From Solwaraspora sp. WMMA2065 (GTDB taxonomy: Bacteria > Actinomycetota > Actinomycetes > Mycobacteriales > Micromonosporaceae), in the NCBI RefSeq assembly GCF_030345075.1, contig NZ_CP128361.1, forward strand, positions 3,658,001-3,722,000: a stretch of DNA of 64,000 bases, written 5' to 3'. The notes under the pieces were generated by a model. The model was not told the DNA's origin and made no database searches. It saw only the letters and a program-made list of their open reading frames with translations. The position numbers and the translations under genes were made by a program. Positions 8,793 to 17,735 of this stretch are shown here, piece after piece (position 1 is the first letter of the stretch; every line of letters starts with the position of its first letter).

Positions 8793-10127
8793 ATGGAGAT
8801 CGTGTCCGCAATCGTCGTGAAATCGTTGTACAAAATTTTCGGCAAACGTGCTGACAAGGCGCTCGAGCGCCTCAAGACCAGCCAACCCGATGCTCCGGCG
8901 AACCTGGGCGGCGCCACCGCAGCCGTCGTCGACGCCAACTTCGAGGTCCGGCCCGGCGAGATCTTCGTCGTGATGGGGCTCTCCGGGTCCGGGAAGTCCA
9001 CCCTGATCCGGATGCTGAACGGCCTGCTCACCCCGACCGGCGGCTCGGTCGAGGTCGACGGCGTCGACCTGACCAAGCTCAAGCCGGCCGCGCTGCGCAA
9101 GCTGCGCCGCGAGAAGATCAGCATGGTCTTCCAGCACTTCGCGCTGCTGCCGCACCGCTCGGTGCTGGAGAACGCCGGCTACGCGCTGGAGGCGGCCGGG
9201 CTGCCCCGCGCCGAACGGCGGGAGCGGGCGATGGAGGCACTGCGCCTGGTCGGTCTGGACCGCTGGGCGGACAAACTGCCCCAGGAGCTGTCCGGCGGGA
9301 TGCGCCAGCGGGTCGGCCTGGCCCGGGCGTTGGCGGCCGGCACCGACATCATGCTGATGGACGAGGCGTTCTCCGCCCTCGACCCGCTGATCCGCCGCGA
9401 GGTGCAGGACCAGTTGCTGGACCTGCAGGCTCAGCTCGGCAAGACGATCGTCTTCATCACCCACGACCTCAATGAGGCGATGCGCCTCGGTGACCGGATC
9501 GCCGTGATGCGCTCCGGCCGGATCGTCCAGCTCGGCACCGCCGAGGAGATCCTCACCGACCCGTCGAACGACTACGTCGCACAGTTCGTGGCGGACGTCG
9601 ACCGTACCCGCATCCTCACCGCCTCATCGGTGATGGAGCGACCGCTCGGCGTCGTCGACGTCAACTCCGGTCCCCGGGTCGCCGCCCGGATCCTCCGGGA
9701 GACCCAGACCTCCGCGATCTATGTCACAGGCAAGAACAAGCAGTTCCTCGGTACGGTCTCCGACGACGTCATCGACCAGGCGGTCCGCGACGGCCGGCGG
9801 AACCTGCAGGACGTGGTGACCACCGACCACGTCCGGGTCGCCGGGGAAGACACCCCGGTCGCCGAGTTGTTCACCCCCTGTGCGGAAAGTTCGCACCCGC
9901 TCGCCGTGACCGACGCCACTGGCCGGCTCGCCGGCGTGATCCCCCGGATCACCCTGCTCACCGCGCTCGGCAGCATCGGCAGCGACGCCGGCAACGGGAC
10001 CAGCGACGGGACCAGCGACGACGCCGAGCCGACCAGTTCCAGCGAGGTGGGCACCATCACCGCGACAGTCCCCGATCAGGCAACCCCGGCTGATGCAGTG
10101 CTGAGCCCGGAGGGAGACCGTTCATGA
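8793..10127 (+). CDS. proV: Glycine betaine/proline-type ABC transporter ATPase
   Basis: The 444-residue product has the OpuA/ProV architecture. The ABC domain covers ~1-270, with Walker A GLSGSGKST, Q-loop FQHFALLPHRS, signature LSGGMRQRVGLARAL, Walker B IMLMDEAFSALDP and switch ITHDLNEA. A tandem CBS region (~280-400: MERPLGVVDVNSGP, TSAIYVTGKNKQFLGTVSDD) follows, which in OpuA senses ionic strength. The start is ATG 8793 or GTG 8802; neither has an ideal ribosome site. It overlaps proW by four bases. It powers import of betaine-like osmolytes or related amines at the membrane. Confidence 0.9.
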   Translation: MEIVSAIVVKSLYKIFGKRADKALERLKTSQPDAPANLGGATAAVVDANFEVRPGEIFVVMGLSGSGKSTLIRMLNGLLTPTGGSVEVDGVDLTKLKPAALRKLRREKISMVFQHFALLPHRSVLENAGYALEAAGLPRAERRERAMEALRLVGLDRWADKLPQELSGGMRQRVGLARALAAGTDIMLMDEAFSALDPLIRREVQDQLLDLQAQLGKTIVFITHDLNEAMRLGDRIAVMRSGRIVQLGTAEEILTDPSNDYVAQFVADVDRTRILTASSVMERPLGVVDVNSGPRVAARILRETQTSAIYVTGKNKQFLGTVSDDVIDQAVRDGRRNLQDVVTTDHVRVAGEDTPVAELFTPCAESSHPLAVTDATGRLAGVIPRITLLTALGSIGSDAGNGTSDGTSDDAEPTSSSEVGTITATVPDQATPADAVLSPEGDRS

Positions 10128-11011
10128 ACGCCGCTGACGGCATTGACAGCATCCTCCCGTACGTCCGGATCGGCGCGGCGTTCGAGTTCGTCGTCGACTG
10201 GACGACCGAGTACCTGGGTGCGCTCTTCGACGGGATCTCGACGTTCGTCGAGTCGCTGGTGGATCCCCTGGTCGACGTGCTGCTCGCACCGCCGGCGATC
10301 GTCGTGGTGCTGATCTTCGCGGCGCTCGGCTGGTGGCTGCGCGGGTGGAAGTTCGGCATCGGCACCGCCGTCGGGCTCGGCATCGTCGCCGGCATGCCCT
10401 ACTGGGAAGAGACCATGAGTACGCTGGCGTTGGTGCTGGTGGCGAGTGCTCTGTCGCTGGCGATAGCGGTCCCGCTCGGGATCCTGATCGCGGAGAACCA
10501 GCGGGCCGCGGCGGTGACCCGTCCGGTGCTCGACCTGATGCAGACGTTGCCGGCGTTCGTCTACCTGATCCCGGCGATCTTCTACTTCGGCATTGGCGCC
10601 GTCCCCGGGGTGATCGCTACGGTGGTGTTCAGTATGCCGCCGGGGGTCCGGCTGACCCAGTTGGGCCTGCGACAGATCGACCGCGAGGTGATCGAGGCCG
10701 GCGAGGCGTTCGGCGCGTCGCCCTGGGCGGTCCTGCTCCGTACCAAGCTGCCGCTCGCCCTGCCGACCATCATGCAGGGGGTCAACCAGGTGATCATGCT
10801 GGCGTTGTCGATGGTCGTCATCGCCGGGATGGTCGGGGCCGGCGGCCTCGGCGAAGTGATCAACACCGCACTCGCCCGGCTCCAGGTCGGCCAGGGCTTC
10901 GAAGGCGGCATGGCCGTGGTGATCCTGGCGGTGGTGCTCGACCGGCTGACCGACTCGATCGGGGCCCGTACCCGGTCGGCGAAGGCCCAGCGGGCGCTGC
11001 AGGAAGCCTGA
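10124..11011 (+). CDS. proW: Glycine betaine/proline-type ABC permease
   Basis: A 295-residue integral membrane protein of the ProW/OpuAB family, with hydrophobic segments at roughly 55-75, 90-110, 115-135, 160-185 and 220-250. The coupling-loop pattern EAGEAFGASPWAVLLRTKLP, which docks the ATPase, is well conserved, followed by LPTIMQGVNQVIMLALSMVV. Its ATG overlaps the proV stop. The N-terminal ~60 residues precede the transmembrane core as in other ProW proteins. It forms the channel for the substrate delivered by the lipoprotein encoded at 11169. Confidence 0.9.
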   Translation: MNAADGIDSILPYVRIGAAFEFVVDWTTEYLGALFDGISTFVESLVDPLVDVLLAPPAIVVVLIFAALGWWLRGWKFGIGTAVGLGIVAGMPYWEETMSTLALVLVASALSLAIAVPLGILIAENQRAAAVTRPVLDLMQTLPAFVYLIPAIFYFGIGAVPGVIATVVFSMPPGVRLTQLGLRQIDREVIEAGEAFGASPWAVLLRTKLPLALPTIMQGVNQVIMLALSMVVIAGMVGAGGLGEVINTALARLQVGQGFEGGMAVVILAVVLDRLTDSIGARTRSAKAQRALQEA

Positions 11012-11168
11012 CCCGCAAGTCCGACCGGACCGGCCCGACCCGAAGACCGAACCAGAGCTGAACCGTATCCGAACCGAGATCCCGCAGGGAGGGTCACCGG
11101 TGCCGGCGCCCTGCCTCGCTGCCGCGAGTACGCCGGTGTAGGGCAACACGATGGAAGGACGACAACGA

Positions 11169-12080
11169 ATGTTCCGCAACAACCCGCTACGCCGGGCCGC
11201 AGTGGCGGCCACCGCCGCCCTGGCCCTGGGGCTCGCCGCCTGCGGCAGCGACGCCGACAGCGACACCGGCAGCGACAACGGCTCCGACGCCGTCGACAAG
11301 AGCATCACCATCGGCTACATGGCCTGGGACGAGGCAATCGCCGCCTCCTACCTGTGGCAGAACATCCTCGAGGCCGAGGGGTACGAGGTCGAGCTGACCA
11401 ACGTCGAAGCCGGCGTGGTCTACTCCGGTCTGGCCTCCGGTGACATCGACCTGTTCCTGGACGGCTGGCTGCCGCAGACGCACGCCTCCTACATGGAGGA
11501 GTACAGCGACGACCTGGAGACGATCGGGGTCTGGTACGACAACGCCAGCCTGAGCATCGCCGTCCCCGCCTACGTGGACGGGGTCGACTCGCTGGCGGAT
11601 CTGGCTGACAACGCCGAGCTGTTCAACAACGAGATCATCGGCATCGAGCCGGGTGCCGGCCTGACCGCCGCCACCCAGGACAACGTCATGCCGACCTACG
11701 GGCTGGACGACTACGAGCTGCGGACCTCGTCCACCCCGGCGATGCTCGCCGCGCTGCAGAGCGCGATCGGCGACGAGGAGCCGATCGTGGTGACCCTGTG
11801 GCACCCGCACTGGGCCTACTCGAACTACGAGCTGAAGGACCTGGCCGACCCGGAAGGCACTCTGGGTACCGCTGAGGAGATCACCACGCTGGCCCGGACC
11901 GGGTTCAGCGCGGACTTCCCCGAGGTGACCGCGATGCTGGAGAAGTTCCAGATGGACGACCAGCAGCTCGGTTCGCTGGAGGACCTGATGTTCAACGTGC
12001 ACGAGGGTGACGAGCCGGCCGCCGTCGAGGCGTGGCTGTCTGAGAACCCGGACTACCTGTCCACCCTGGGTGTCTCCTGA
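11169..12080 (+). CDS. proX: Glycine betaine/proline-type substrate-binding lipoprotein
   Basis: ATG 11169 is preferred over ATG 11151 because GGAAGGAC lies eight bases ahead of it. The product has a lipoprotein signal (GLAACGSD, lipidated Cys25). An OpuAC-type binding domain follows: ITIGYMAWDEAIAASYLWQN, GDIDLFLDGWLPQTHA, IVVTLWHPHWAYSNYEL. The tryptophan-rich W-L and W-H-P-H-W motifs are of the kind that cage quaternary ammonium groups in ProX/OpuAC proteins. The protein would be anchored outside the membrane and feed ProVW. It is separated from the catabolic genes by a hairpin. Confidence 0.88.
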   Translation: MFRNNPLRRAAVAATAALALGLAACGSDADSDTGSDNGSDAVDKSITIGYMAWDEAIAASYLWQNILEAEGYEVELTNVEAGVVYSGLASGDIDLFLDGWLPQTHASYMEEYSDDLETIGVWYDNASLSIAVPAYVDGVDSLADLADNAELFNNEIIGIEPGAGLTAATQDNVMPTYGLDDYELRTSSTPAMLAALQSAIGDEEPIVVTLWHPHWAYSNYELKDLADPEGTLGTAEEITTLARTGFSADFPEVTAMLEKFQMDDQQLGSLEDLMFNVHEGDEPAAVEAWLSENPDYLSTLGVS

Positions 12081-12107
12081 CGCCGGACTGACTGACCGAA
12101 ACACCAC

Positions 12108-12157
12108 GGACCGGGGTGTCCGGGCTGGCCTGACGGCCGGTCCGGGCACCCCGGTCC
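12108..12157 (+). terminator. Terminator-like hairpin after proX
   Basis: Eleven paired bases, GGACCGGGGTG (12108-12118) and CACCCCGGTCC (12147-12157), extended inside by TCCGG/CCGG. There is no T-run, as is usual in high-GC actinomycetes. It would separate the transporter message from the aldehyde dehydrogenase and aminotransferase genes. Confidence 0.6.
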
Positions 12158-12224
12158 CCGTCTGTCGTGAGCCCTGCAGCAGCCTCCGGCGGCCCGGCAG
12201 CGGCCCTGCTCGGCGGAGAAGTTC

Positions 12225-12254
12225 TTGCTTCTGATACGCGTTGCGCAGTAGATT
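12225..12254 (+). promoter_or_regulatory. Candidate promoter for the dehydrogenase/aminotransferase operon
   Basis: TTGCTT (12225-12230) and TAGATT (12249-12254) are separated by 18 bases, and lie about 75 bases before GTG 12331, after the hairpin. It resembles a vegetative sigma-factor promoter; no experimental or comparative support. Confidence 0.35.
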
Positions 12255-12330
12255 TTCCTGCATGACGCGATGATGTCTGGAATTTTGCCACACCTTCACT
12301 GGGTGCCGTCCCGCCGAAAGGAGTTCTTCC

Positions 12331-13896
12331 GTGGCCACACGCTTCCGGGTCACCTACGCGACCCTGTCCGCTGACAACGAGGACCTGCACACGGCGTACG
12401 AGGACGGCGCGGACCGGGCGCGGGCCTGGTTGGGTCAGCGCCTCACCCCGGTGGTCGACGGCACCGCCCGGCCCGGGGTCGACCCGGCCGAGCTGGTCAG
12501 CCCCGGCGACGTGACGCTCAAGCTGGCCACCGTCACCGCCGCCACCGACCAGGACGTCGACGCGGCCGTCACCGCCGCTCACGCCGCAGCGCCCGGCTGG
12601 GCCGCGACACCGTGGCCGGACCGGGTCGCGGTGCTGCGCCGGGCGGCCGACCTGATCAGCGACCGCTCCAACGAGTACGCCGCGCTGATGAGCATGGAGG
12701 TCGGCAAGAACCGGCTGGAGGCGCTCGGCGACGTCGAGGAGTCGGCGGACCTGATCCGCTACTACTGCGACATGTATGACAAGCACCACGGTTTCGACCA
12801 GCCCATGGCGACCATCGCCGCGAACGAGTCCACCCGCAGTGTGCTCAAGCCGTACGGGGTCTGGGCGGTGATCAGCCCGTTCAACTTCCCGATGGCGTTG
12901 ACCGCCGGGCCGGCCGGCGCGGCACTGGTCGCCGGCAACACCCTCGTCCTCAAGCCCAGCCTGCAGGGCACCTTCTCGGCCTGGAAGTTCTTCGAGTGCC
13001 TGGTCGACGCCGGGCTGCCGACCGGGGTCGCGCACTTCCTCCCCGGCGGCGACGACCCGGGCCGGACGCTGGTGGCGCACCCCGGCGTCGGCGGCCTCAC
13101 CTTCACCGGATCGTACAAGACCGGCATGTCGATCATCCGGGCGTTCACCGGCGCCTACCCGAGGCCCGTCGTCTGCGAGATGGGCGGCAAGAACGCCGCG
13201 ATCGTCTCGGCCCGGGCCGACCTGGACCGGGCGGTCTCCGGCGTCGCCCGCTCCGCGTTCGGCTTCTCCGGCCAGAAATGTTCGGCCTGCTCCCGGGTGT
13301 ACGTGGCGCGCGAACTCCACGACGAGTTCGTCACCCGGCTCGCCGAACGGGCCGAGTCGCTGGTCGTCGGCGACCCGCTGGCCCGCGACACGTACCTCGG
13401 TCCGGTCATCGACGCCGCCGCCGTACGCCGCTACGGCGAGGCCGTCGCGCACGCCGCGACCATCGGCCGGGTGGTCACCGGCGGCCAGGTGCTCGCCGGG
13501 GTCGACGGCCGCCCCGACGGCTACTACCTGGCGCCGGCCGTCGTCGCCGACGTACCGCCCGACGACGACCTGTTCCAGCGCGAGCTGTTCGTGCCGTTCG
13601 TGGCGGTCAGCCCGGTCGACTCGGTCGACGAGGGCCTGGACCGGGCCAACAGCGTGCCGCTGGGCCTGACCGCCGGGTTCTTCTCCACCGACCAGGGCGA
13701 GATCGACCACTTCCTCGACCGGATCGAAGCCGGCGTCGTCTACGTCAACCGGCCGGCCGGCGCCACCACCGGTGCCTGGCCCGGGGTGCAGCCGTTCGGC
13801 GGCTGGAAGGGCTCCGGCAGCACCGGCAAGGCCGGTGGCGGACCGTACTACCTCCAGCAGTTCCTCCGCGAGCAGTCGCAGACGGTGGTGGCCTGA
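12331..13896 (+). CDS. Aldehyde dehydrogenase, P5C-dehydrogenase-like
   Basis: A 521-residue NAD(P)-dependent aldehyde dehydrogenase. Visible motifs are VISPFNFPMAL (cofactor cleft), the glycine motif FTGSYKTGM, the general-base glutamate in CEMGGKN (~res 287-293) and the catalytic cysteine in SGQKCSACSR (~res 315). It is closest to the delta-1-pyrroline-5-carboxylate dehydrogenase/semialdehyde group and is a distant relative of PruA at 58414. The GTG start follows GAAAGGAG. It overlaps the first aminotransferase (TGATG), so it probably oxidises the aldehyde produced by transamination of an imported amine. The exact substrate cannot be told from sequence. Confidence 0.85.
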   Translation: MATRFRVTYATLSADNEDLHTAYEDGADRARAWLGQRLTPVVDGTARPGVDPAELVSPGDVTLKLATVTAATDQDVDAAVTAAHAAAPGWAATPWPDRVAVLRRAADLISDRSNEYAALMSMEVGKNRLEALGDVEESADLIRYYCDMYDKHHGFDQPMATIAANESTRSVLKPYGVWAVISPFNFPMALTAGPAGAALVAGNTLVLKPSLQGTFSAWKFFECLVDAGLPTGVAHFLPGGDDPGRTLVAHPGVGGLTFTGSYKTGMSIIRAFTGAYPRPVVCEMGGKNAAIVSARADLDRAVSGVARSAFGFSGQKCSACSRVYVARELHDEFVTRLAERAESLVVGDPLARDTYLGPVIDAAAVRRYGEAVAHAATIGRVVTGGQVLAGVDGRPDGYYLAPAVVADVPPDDDLFQRELFVPFVAVSPVDSVDEGLDRANSVPLGLTAGFFSTDQGEIDHFLDRIEAGVVYVNRPAGATTGAWPGVQPFGGWKGSGSTGKAGGGPYYLQQFLREQSQTVVA

Positions 13897-15290
13897 TGAC
13901 GACGATCCCCGACTGGTTCGACCCGGACCGCCCGCAACCGCACCTGGTCACCGAACTGCCCGGACCGCAGGCCCGCGAAGTGCTGGCCCGCGACCAAGCG
14001 GTGACCAGCCCGTCGCTGCCCCGCGCCTACGCGATCGCACCCCGGCGCGGCCACGGTACCGTCGTCGAGGACGTCGACGGCAACCTGTTCCTCGACTTCA
14101 ACGCCGGGATCGCGGTCACCTCCACCGGCCACTGCCACCCCACGGTCGTCGAGGCGGTGCAGCAGCAGGCCGCGACCCTGCTGCACTACTCGGCCAGCGA
14201 CTTCTACCTGCCGCTGTACGGCCAGATGTGCCAGGCGCTGGCCGCGACCGCGCCGATGGACGGGCCGGTACGGGTCTTCCTGACCAACTCCGGGGCCGAG
14301 GCCGTCGAGGGCGCGCTGAAGCTGTCCCGGTACGCCACCGGCCGGCAGTACGTGATCAGCTTCTACGGATCGTTCCACGGCCGCACCTACGGGGCGATGA
14401 CGCTGACCGGGTCGAAGTCCAAGTACCACAAGGGGTTCGGCCCGCTGCTGCCCGGCGTGCTGCACGCGCCCTACGCACCAGCCTCGCTGGACTTCATCGA
14501 GGAGGTGCTGTTCGAGCACCAGGTGGATCCGAGCGAGGTCGCGGCGATCTTCGTCGAACCGATCCAGGGTGAGGGTGGCTTCATCGTGCCGCCGGCCGGC
14601 TGGCTCGCCCGGCTGCGGCGGATCTGCGACCGGCACGGGATCCTGCTCGTCGCCGACGAAGTGCAGTGCGGCATGGGCCGCACCGGCCGGATGTGGGCGA
14701 TCGAGCACACCGGCGTACAGCCGGACATCCTGATCAGCGCGAAAGGCATCGCCTCCGGCCTGCCACTGGGCGCGTTCCTGGCCCGGTCCGAGCTGATGGA
14801 GGCCTGGGGTCCGGGCGCGCACGGCTCCACCTACGGCGGCAGCCCGGTGCCGTGCGCCGCCGGCCTCGCCACCCTGCGGGTCATCCAGGAGGAGTGCCTG
14901 CTCGACAACGCCACCGAGCAGGGTGAGTTCCTGCTCGCCGGGCTGCGCGAACTGCAGCAGGCGTACCCGCAGCTACTCGTCGACGTGCGCGGGGTCGGCT
15001 TGATGATCGGCGTCGAGTTCCCCACCGGCGAGATCGCCGGCCAGGTACAGCAGGCGGCGTTCAGTCGCGGCCTGCTGGTGCTGGAGGCCGGCGTCAACGC
15101 GGTACGGATGTCGCCGCCCCTGGTGATCACCCGGGCCCAGGCGCAGACCGGTCTGCGGCTGTTCGGCGCCGCCGTCGCCGAGGTCGCCGCCGACATGCAG
15201 GCCGCCGGCAACGGAAAGGTCGCCGGCAACGGAAAGGCCCCAGCCGGCGGGGAGATCGCAGCCGGCGGGGCCGTCGCCGTACCGGGATGA
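13896..15290 (+). CDS. Class III aminotransferase (GabT/ArgD-like)
   Basis: A 464-residue PLP enzyme starting at ATG 13896, overlapping the dehydrogenase stop. Landmarks: GTVVEDVDGNLFLDFNAGI, TNSGAEAVEGALKLSRYATG (phosphate-binding), SFYGSFHGRTYGAM, FVEPIQGEGGFIVPP, LLVADEVQCGMGRTG and the PLP lysine in ILISAKGIASGLP. The fold type I, class III pattern fits 4-aminobutyrate or acetylornithine-type omega-amino transaminases. The tail has an alanine/glycine-rich low-complexity repeat (AGNGKVAGNGK). In this operon it likely removes the terminal amine of the imported compound. Confidence 0.87.
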   Translation: MTTIPDWFDPDRPQPHLVTELPGPQAREVLARDQAVTSPSLPRAYAIAPRRGHGTVVEDVDGNLFLDFNAGIAVTSTGHCHPTVVEAVQQQAATLLHYSASDFYLPLYGQMCQALAATAPMDGPVRVFLTNSGAEAVEGALKLSRYATGRQYVISFYGSFHGRTYGAMTLTGSKSKYHKGFGPLLPGVLHAPYAPASLDFIEEVLFEHQVDPSEVAAIFVEPIQGEGGFIVPPAGWLARLRRICDRHGILLVADEVQCGMGRTGRMWAIEHTGVQPDILISAKGIASGLPLGAFLARSELMEAWGPGAHGSTYGGSPVPCAAGLATLRVIQEECLLDNATEQGEFLLAGLRELQQAYPQLLVDVRGVGLMIGVEFPTGEIAGQVQQAAFSRGLLVLEAGVNAVRMSPPLVITRAQAQTGLRLFGAAVAEVAADMQAAGNGKVAGNGKAPAGGEIAAGGAVAVPG

Positions 15291-16621
15291 GCCATGTCTT
15301 CGGCCGGGTGTCCGACGACGCGCCACGGATCGCCTCGGCGTTCGGCGCGCAGCTGTGGGACACCACCGGCAAGCGCTACCTCGACGCGGCCGCCGGGGCG
15401 ATCGTCGTCGGCATCGGCCACGGCGTCACCGAGGTGGTCCGGGCGCAGGCCGAGCAGGCCGGCGCGGTCGCGTACGCGCACGGCTCGATGTTCCGCGCCG
15501 ACGTGCTGGAGGAGTACGCCGCCGAGCTCGCGGCCGTACTGCCGATGGACGATCCGTTGGTCTTCCCGGTCTCCGGCGGCAGCGAGGCGGTGGAGACCGC
15601 GCTGAAGATGGCCCGCGCCTACCATCTGGCCCGGGGCGAGGACCGGCACCTGATCGTCGGCCGGGTCGGCTCCTACCACGGCAACTCCCGGGGCGCGTTG
15701 GACGTCTCCGGTCGGGCCGGGCTGCGTGCGCCGTACCTGCCGTGGCTGGAGCAGGCGGTGCACACCTCGACCCCGTACGAGTACCGCTGCCCGTTCCCGG
15801 ACACCCATCCGGTCGGCTGCGGGGCGCGGCACGCGGCGGCGCTGGCGCAGCTGTGCCGGTCCCGGCCGGTCGCGGCGTTCATCGCCGAGCCGATCGCCGG
15901 GGCCGGGCTGGGTGCCTGCGTCCCGCCGGACGACTACTGGCCAGCCGTCGCCGAGGTCTGCCGCCGGTACGGGGTGCTGCTCGTCGCCGACGAGGTGATG
16001 ACCGGCTTCGGCCGTACCGGCACCTGGTTCGGCGTCGACCACTGGGGCGTACGCCCGGACATCCTGGTGGCGGCGAAGGGTGCCAGTTCGGGCTACTGGC
16101 CGCTGGGTCTGGCCGTCGCTTCCGGCCCGGTGCACGACACGATCGCGCCCACCGGTTTCACCCACGGCTTCACCTACTCGCACCACCTGGTGGGCGCGGC
16201 CACCGGCCGGGCGGTGCTGCGGGTGCTGCGCGAGCGGGACCTCGTCGCGGCGGGCCGGCGGGCCGGCGAGTCGCTGCGCCGGGCCCTGCGCCGGGAGCTG
16301 GCCGACTCGCCGTACGTCGGGGACGTCCGCGGTCGCGGTCTGCTGGTCGGCGTCGAACTGGTCGCCGACCAGCACACCGCGCGGCCGTACGCCCGTACCG
16401 CCCGGGTCGCCGAACGGGTCGTCGCCGCCGCCCGGCACGCCGGTCTGCTGCTCTACAGCGGAACCGGCTGCGCCGACGGCGTCGACGGTGACGTGATCCT
16501 GCTCGGCCCGCCGCTGGTCGTCTCCGCCGACGAGGTCGAGGAGATCGCGGTCGGCACGGCGGCGGCGATCCGCGCCGTCACCGAGCCGGCCTCGGCGGGA
16601 CAGCCGACCGAGCCGGAGTAG
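15287..16621 (+). CDS. Second class III aminotransferase
   Basis: A 444-residue PLP enzyme overlapping the previous gene by ATGA. Landmarks: LWDTTGKRYLDAAAGAIVVG, PVSGGSEAVETALKMARAYH, SYHGNSRGALDVSG, FIAEPIAGAGLGACVPP, LLVADEVMTGFGRTG and the lysine in ILVAAKGASSGYWP. It is nearer to BioA/omega-amino acid:pyruvate transaminases than to its neighbour. Two different class III transaminases in one operon suggest sequential or parallel deamination steps. The substrate remains unassigned. Confidence 0.85.
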   Translation: MSHVFGRVSDDAPRIASAFGAQLWDTTGKRYLDAAAGAIVVGIGHGVTEVVRAQAEQAGAVAYAHGSMFRADVLEEYAAELAAVLPMDDPLVFPVSGGSEAVETALKMARAYHLARGEDRHLIVGRVGSYHGNSRGALDVSGRAGLRAPYLPWLEQAVHTSTPYEYRCPFPDTHPVGCGARHAAALAQLCRSRPVAAFIAEPIAGAGLGACVPPDDYWPAVAEVCRRYGVLLVADEVMTGFGRTGTWFGVDHWGVRPDILVAAKGASSGYWPLGLAVASGPVHDTIAPTGFTHGFTYSHHLVGAATGRAVLRVLRERDLVAAGRRAGESLRRALRRELADSPYVGDVRGRGLLVGVELVADQHTARPYARTARVAERVVAAARHAGLLLYSGTGCADGVDGDVILLGPPLVVSADEVEEIAVGTAAAIRAVTEPASAGQPTEPE

Positions 16622-16652
16622 CCGGTCGCGGCGGGCCGGGCGGGGACGCGGG

Positions 16653-17735
16653 TCAGAAGTCGTCGTCGAAGGTCACCGAGCCGGTCACCCCGACCTGGTA
16701 CGCCGACACCCGCCGCTCGAAGAAGTTGGACAGCTCCTGCACGTCCTGCAGCTCCATGAAGGCGAACGGGTTCTTCGACCCGTACATCGGTTCGATGCCG
16801 AGCACCGCGAGCCGCCGGTCGGCGACGTGCTGCAGATACTCCCGCATGTCGACCAGCGACATCCCGGACACGCCCTGGTCGAGCAGGTCCGCGGCGAACT
16901 GCACCTCGCACTCCACCGCCTCGGCCAGCATCTGCCTGACCTGCTGCTCCATCTCGGAGTCGAACAGGTCCGGTTCCTCGGCGCGGACCGTGTCCACCAC
17001 CTCGAAGGCGAACGCCATGTGCATCGACTCGTCGCGGAACACCCAGTTGGTGCCCGAGGCGAGACCGTGCAGCAGACCCCGGGACCGCAGGAAGTACACG
17101 TACGCGAAGGCGCCGTAGAAGAACAACCCTTCGATGCAGGCGGCGAAGCAGATCAGGTTGAGCAGGAAGGCCCGTCGGTCGGCGCGGCTGCGCAGCTCCC
17201 GCAGCTCGAAGATCGAGTCAATCCATCTGAAGCAGAACTCGGCCTTGCGGGCGATCGACGGGATGTTCTCCACCGCCGCGAACGCCGCGAACCGCTCCCG
17301 CTCGTCCGGCACGTAGGTGTCCAGCAGGTTCAGGTAGAACTGGACGTGCACCGCCTCCTCGAACAGTTGCCGGGACAGGTAGAGCCGGCCCTCCGGGGAG
17401 TTGACGTGCTGGTAGAGGTTGAGCACCAGGTTGTTCGCGACGATGGTGTCGCCGGTGGCGAAGAACGCGACCAGCCGGGACACCAGGTGCCGCTCGGCAG
17501 CCGACAGTCTGGCCAGGTCCGGCAGGTCGGAGTGCAGGTCGACCTCCTCCACCGTCCAGGTGTTCTTGATCGCGTCCCGGAACCGGTCGAAGAACTGCGG
17601 ATACCGCATCGGCCGCAGGGTCAGGTCCATGCCGGGGTCGAGCAACAGCTGCCGTCGGCCCGCAGCTGCGGCGGCGGTCGCGGTGGCGGCATTAGCGGTC
17701 GCGGCGTCGGTGTTGGTTTCGGAGACGGTGGTCAC
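16653..17735 (-). CDS. nrdB: Class Ia ribonucleotide reductase small (radical) subunit
   Basis: A 360-residue R2 protein. Diiron-site helices are recognisable: LVSRLVAFFATGDTIVANN, FEEAVHVQFYLNLLDTY (E-x-x-H, with the tyrosine four residues after the histidine where the radical tyrosine sits in class Ia R2), then CIEGLFFYGAFAYV and DESMHMAFAFEVV. The C-terminal tail (VTFDDDF) would dock into NrdA. The ~25-residue Ala/Thr-rich N-terminal extension is unusual. The start overlaps the nrdA stop by four bases, so both subunits are made from one message under the B12 riboswitch. Confidence 0.93.
   Translation of the reverse strand: MTTVSETNTDAATANAATATAAAAAGRRQLLLDPGMDLTLRPMRYPQFFDRFRDAIKNTWTVEEVDLHSDLPDLARLSAAERHLVSRLVAFFATGDTIVANNLVLNLYQHVNSPEGRLYLSRQLFEEAVHVQFYLNLLDTYVPDERERFAAFAAVENIPSIARKAEFCFRWIDSIFELRELRSRADRRAFLLNLICFAACIEGLFFYGAFAYVYFLRSRGLLHGLASGTNWVFRDESMHMAFAFEVVDTVRAEEPDLFDSEMEQQVRQMLAEAVECEVQFAADLLDQGVSGMSLVDMREYLQHVADRRLAVLGIEPMYGSKNPFAFMELQDVQELSNFFERRVSAYQVGVTGSVTFDDDF

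Noticed and set aside
10076-11311. 411-codon minus-strand ORF opposite proW
   Set aside because: Antisense shadow of proW and the proX start; Arg/His/Gln-rich composition typical of wrong-frame translation in high-GC DNA.
12996-13895. N-terminal extension of the GabT-like aminotransferase frame
   Set aside because: The residues are Arg/Gly/Pro-rich and overlap the dehydrogenase in another frame; the true start is ATG 13896 in TGATG.
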